Source of the DNA: Eretmocerus hayati
Lineage: Eukaryota; Arthropoda; Insecta; Hymenoptera; Aphelinidae
Assembly (NCBI GenBank): GCA_029851415.1
Contig: CM056743.1
Location: forward strand, 16,452,467-16,516,466
Reading direction: 5' to 3'
DNA length: 64,000 nt
The notes under the pieces are model-generated. The model saw only the letters and a list, made by a program, of their open reading frames with translations, was not told the origin of the DNA and did not search any database. Shown piece after piece: positions 59,874-64,000 of this stretch (position 1 is the stretch's first letter; each line of letters begins with the position of its first letter). Both the position numbers and the translations under genes were made by a program.

Positions 59874-59884
59874 CCGATAGTGTA

Positions 59885-62800
59885 CGAACTCATAAAATTA
59901 CTCCCATTTTAATCCCTAGAGGATTTCACTATTGCAAAAGCTTGACAATACAATGAGTTTGCTAATGAGCATAATATCTCAAAGGTATATACTTCTATAA
60001 GCCCTGATTCTTCCTCCCCTCAAGAATTACACACAATCATAGTAGCTCACAATTACTCTGGAGAGCGTCTAAAAACTGTTAGAGGAAAAAGCACTCGTGT
60101 TCCATAGTTCGTGGATGAGCCCTTCATTCTACAAATTCCACCATGCAGAATTTTTCTTGAAGGTAGAGGAAGTCTATAGCTGAAACGAGAGGCTTGGCTA
60201 CTGTGGAGCTAAACTTGAAAAGTGAGCGATGCAGGCGTAAGGAGTTGCAGGGAAGCATTAATCCCTCTCTCCCTTGGTACAAAGTCTGATGAGCAAACGA
60301 CCTCGGCCCAGTTCTATACACACCGATGTAGAAGTGAGCTACCTAGTGTTAGAACTAGGAGAAAAATGAGCGAAAATAAGAGTGCAAGGGAGAGAGAAGG
60401 AAGTGATTGGCGCCACCACTAACAACGAGGCTGAATACCAAGCCCGTGGAGGAACTAATTCTAGACGCTTTAATAGCTTTGTCAATAGCAGCTCCTTAAG
60501 GCTCCAGTAGCATAGAGAAGAGAGGGTGTGGGGTGGGAGCAGATCTCAAAGGATCTCGAGACCGGTGGAGTTTCCTGAACCCGTTCTATGGGCTATGTAG
60601 ACCGGTTAGGGTGTAGAGAAAAGGCTCTCGAGTAGCACAATCTCTCGCAAGACTTGGCTTTCACGAGATCTTGCACGTTCTATTCGTATCTGAACGCATC
60701 TCAATAATTGTGTTGATGAGGGCATCTTGATGTTGTTACCGATATAGGGGTACGAAAGAGTGAAGGGAAATGATGACAACCTGAAGAAATTGATGAAACT
60801 CTCTTTGCATCGTGTCTACTATCTCTTAATTTTGTTGAGAACTAGTTCTACTCAGAACGACGTGGGGAACAAATTAATCTATGTACAGAAAGCTCATCCA
60901 AAAAACCTTATCAAAACTTGAGCGAGAGAGATGGATGCTAGGGAACGACAGTGACTAATGATCGCAACCTGAGATTAGTAACTATCAATTATGTCTTGGT
61001 GTTTCCGTCCTGAAATGGATACTTTTGACTGGACAACAGGATCTTGTGTGTCTTACGATGAATGGAATCCGATCCTCGACAGTGGGTCAAAACAAAGTTG
61101 ATATTGGAGTCATGGAATAGAAACGCGATTCAAAAATCCCTCGAGATCATGTTTGAGGAATTTTTGAATCACGTTTGAACAACTCAATAATGAAATTCTT
61201 CAGTGGAGCCTAGTCTTGGATCACCCAACAGGGATTTGTCGAAAATCTCTATGACTACTACTCATTCTGATTATCATATCTATCAATACTGTTTCCACTC
61301 ATATGCTCTAAACTTTTATCATGTGCTCTGTTCTGTATAATTTTCTTTTGGGTCAGATGGGGTTCTATCTCATGACCAAAATGAAAAACTCATTTATTCT
61401 ATTCCATTCTATGGAGAATCTTGATTCTGTTCTGGTCGTCATGCATATCCAATGAGTTTTGTCGACTGCATGATTCACCAACTCATTACTCTGAAAAACC
61501 CCTCGTGAGAACCGATGACATAGCTCGAATTGGATCGTGTCCTATCAATTATTTGGTTCCATACAAAAATTTGGGATCACCAAAATTTTGCAACAGGGAC
61601 ATACTCCGACGAATGTGTGCAGATCAGCCTCTTAGAGTGGATTTCGGGAATTTCCGTTGAAGGGTTTGAATTATGATGTGACGACGTCCCTCACCATAAA
61701 TTCTCCATGATAATTTCACATTAGTACTCTAACAATTTCTACCATGGCGCATCATGCTATCAATTCACGACCGCAAAAATTTTCATGTGAATTATAAGAT
61801 TTAATCTGGGATATTCATCAAAGTAATGGACCAAGCACTCGTGAAGGGACGAATTCCAAATTTTTCCCAACGCAAAGAGAATCGGATCCGAGTAGTTTTG
61901 CTCGGAGGATTATCTTCGAATACCTGAAATTCGAGGCCGGAATTATGTGAAAATGTATGATGGGAAGCATCAGAGAATTTTGAGAGTCTAAATAATCGTG
62001 TAATGCTAGATCTCCCGAATGTGCACTCTCATTTGCTCATCATGTGTGTGTAATCCTCGCTTCTCATTTTTTCACATCCTGTCAAAATCATATCCACCGT
62101 GCAAAGAGGATCACGTGAGTATGAGCAGTTCATCGGATTGCTGGTTCATTATCTGTTATTTTTTCGAGATGTGGGATGGAATCCCAGGAGGAGAACATTG
62201 TGTTATTCGTGATTACTGGGGAGAATTTAATTGACTCGAAAATCCAAGATTCAAAGATTTCTTGAGGATGACACCCGTTAAGAACGAATGAAGTAAGTCC
62301 GAAGTGATAGTGAATCATGGGATACATAAAATGCAAAACAACAATTGAGCTATTAAACAGGAGAGTGTGAGGCAAGCATACTCGTGCCAAGCAATTACCG
62401 AACGCTCTGCGAAACTGTCCGTCAGTCAATTTTCACTAGCAAACGTGTCAGAGCGCGCAAATCGAGCACCAACGTGCCACTAGTAATTACGGCAAGGATG
62501 TCACTACAATGACACAGCATGTATGATCACGCTATCGATCAATCTCTGCATTGCAATATGTGTTGGTCAATCAAACTCTCTTCCCATTACTCTCACCCTC
62601 CTTTTTCCACATATTCTGCAAGAGTTAAACGAGAGAATGAGTTGTACATATCCATCTACGAGCTAATTCTATTCATTCCAGCAATGTTTTGGCAACTGTT
62701 TGTTGCCTTCATCAGGCTCAATTTTCAATCTTCATGAGTACCTGTCAACCTTCTCTAGCGTGAATAGAATAATTTCTCTCCCTTGTTAAACCTCATTATT

Positions 62801-63633
62801 CCATACAGATATACGAGGTTATTATATGGTGAGACCTCATATCAGAAAATATCGTCATTTTCATTCCATTGAAGCTATTATTCATGATACACGTCTTATT
62901 CTCAATTACACTATACACATCAGTTGAGGGAAAGGTCTCTCATTGATAACGTGGAGAGATATATGTTATAACTCCAATGAAAAGAGAATGCAATAGTTAC
63001 GATTCTCTCTGACAGGAGGTCTCACCATCTGATCCATGCTGCTGAAAATGATGAGGATTAGCAAGAGTGAGGTTCAATTATATTCGGACTGAAAGAGTTC
63101 GAAAGCTACGTGGTTTGCTTATGCTAAAACTCGAGCTTGATAAAGGCAAACAACAATTATTGAGACGTTACTGGAATGAATACAATGAGTTTCTACACCA
63201 ACATATAACCCATCTATATCTTCTATCATTATGAATGGAATTGATATAATCACAATGCAAATTTTGCTAAACTAATCATTCGATTGAGAATTTTGGATGT
63301 TATTAAGGTGAGGCCATAGTCCGCCACCATGATGAAAGAGGCCTAGAGTAGTATAGTGGCCCCACCGCAATCTCAAAGTATCAGAAAGTTGAAACCTGAG
63401 TTCAACAGATGGCGCCACCATGACGTTTTGATACGAAAAAGTTGAATGGATTTTTGATAGTATATCATCGTATGCATGTAACGACGTAGAATGCGCAGAT
63501 GTGTGTGTTGGGAGCGCTTACATCCTTCAGACATTCTCATTTTTCCACTTACAGTTTCACGTGAGATAATAAATTACAAGTATGCATTGGATGATCGCAC
63601 ATTAGGCAGAATGACGGAGCGAGCGAGGGTGAG

Positions 63634-63635
<2 letters not shown>
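59885..63635. other. no feature recognised
   Basis: AT-rich intergenic DNA with chance frames only. One stretch (61855-61915) weakly echoes 51375-51400, sharing CTCGGAGGAT and ATCTTCGAA. Confidence 0.4.

Positions 63636-63704
<69 letters not shown>
63636..63704 (+). repeat. (GA)n microsatellite
   Basis: About 34 uninterrupted GA units running directly into a TTGA repeat. Open frames through it are repeat artefacts. Confidence 0.95.
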
Positions 63705-63707
<3 letters not shown>

Positions 63708-64000
63708 ATTGATTGATTGATTGATTGGTTTATTCAGCCCGGGGACAATGGGTCCCATGGGGCATAAAGCAATTTACATGAGTTGTTACAATAAAATTTC
63801 TCAAGGTTATAAATTCATATAAATATGTATAAAACTTTGGAACGAGTATGCTTGTAAATAGGTAGATATATTAACTCGGTACACAGTAGCATGTTACATA
63901 AATTTTAAAGAACAGCACAAAGAACGTACATTAAATTAAATTATATTAAATTATATTAAATTACTTCAGTTTCTGACTTCATTCACATTAGACTCCTGAC
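63705..64000 (-). mobile_element. probable 3' end of a non-LTR retrotransposon
   Basis: Read on the minus strand, the sequence ends GGGCTGAATAAACC followed by about five CAAT/TCAA units. A polyadenylation-like AATAAA followed by a short tandem-repeat tail is typical of several LINE clades. The element continues beyond the window edge, so its coding part is not seen. Confidence 0.4.

Larger units (their letters stand above)
55238..59882. mobile_element. composite element with Tc1-like ends and TA duplication
   Basis: The left end reads TA-CACTACCGGTCGAAAGTCT and the right end is the complement of TA-CACTATCGGTCAAAAGTCT, with TA at 55236-55237 and 59883-59884. Inside are an inverted pair (55238-55552 with about 58690-58985), an inserted family-Z foldback, a smaller inverted repeat (58316-58680) and a right-hand palindrome (58986-59873). 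No transposase was recognised. Probably several events piled up rather than one element. Confidence 0.6.

Noticed and set aside
63549..63758. Ser/Leu or Arg/Glu repeat frames across the GA tract
   Set aside because: Simple translation of a dinucleotide repeat.

Overview
The window reads as nuclear DNA of an arthropod, most likely an insect. Protein-coding pieces are split by short GT-AG introns. Background DNA is AT-rich, with a few GC-rich promoter-like islands. The recognisable families are animal or insect ones: Myb/SANT-like regulators, a BESS-like tail, MATH-BTB, BED-hAT and IS630/Tc1/mariner transposases, and Penelope-like repeats. Nothing looks bacterial: there are no operons, and no rRNA, tRNA or CRISPR was recognised. 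The species cannot be named from the sequence.

Layout. 0-3.1 kb: GC-rich promoter-like islands and small orphan ORFs. 4.1-8.1 kb: a head-to-head pair of Myb/SANT-type genes around a GC-rich bidirectional promoter; the plus gene has seven exons, an AT-hook, and an in-frame TAG followed by 55 more open codons. Both genes carry apparent frameshifts. 9-12.8 kb: a Z-DNA-prone CG/CA/CG tract, an unrecognised two-exon ORF, and a MATH-BTB pseudogene split by a palindromic MITE. 14.4-18.8 kb: an inverted-repeat element, a hairpin insert with a 14-bp target duplication and a hammerhead-ribozyme-like core, and an intron-containing mariner-type transposase. 19.6-20.5 kb: a TATA promoter on the minus strand, a 64-codon basic ORF, and eight dyads upstream of the TATA box. 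22-32 kb: large foldback elements, including a 3.2-kb nested palindrome with a TTA duplication. 33.9-38.4 kb: an intact 451-codon exon of a BED/hAT-derived protein beside a badly decayed hAT transposase. 42-50 kb: nested MITEs, decayed coding sequence, ATC-rich DNA, a 936-bp tandem duplication, a minisatellite and another foldback. 55-60 kb: a composite element with Tc1-like ends. 60-64 kb: unremarkable DNA ending in a GA tract and the probable 3' end of a non-LTR retrotransposon.

The genes do not form one pathway. The dominant theme is foldback (long inverted repeat) DNA. At least seven families are visible, two of them in two copies each. The items most worth follow-up are the dyad array with its TATA promoter, the BED-hAT ORF (possible domestication), the ribozyme-bearing hairpin insertion, and the TAG-interrupted AT-hook gene.

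Limits. All calls come from reading the sequence by eye. No database search, splice model, RNA fold or GC calculation was run. Family names rest on motif recognition, and intron boundaries on consensus sites and reading-frame continuity.
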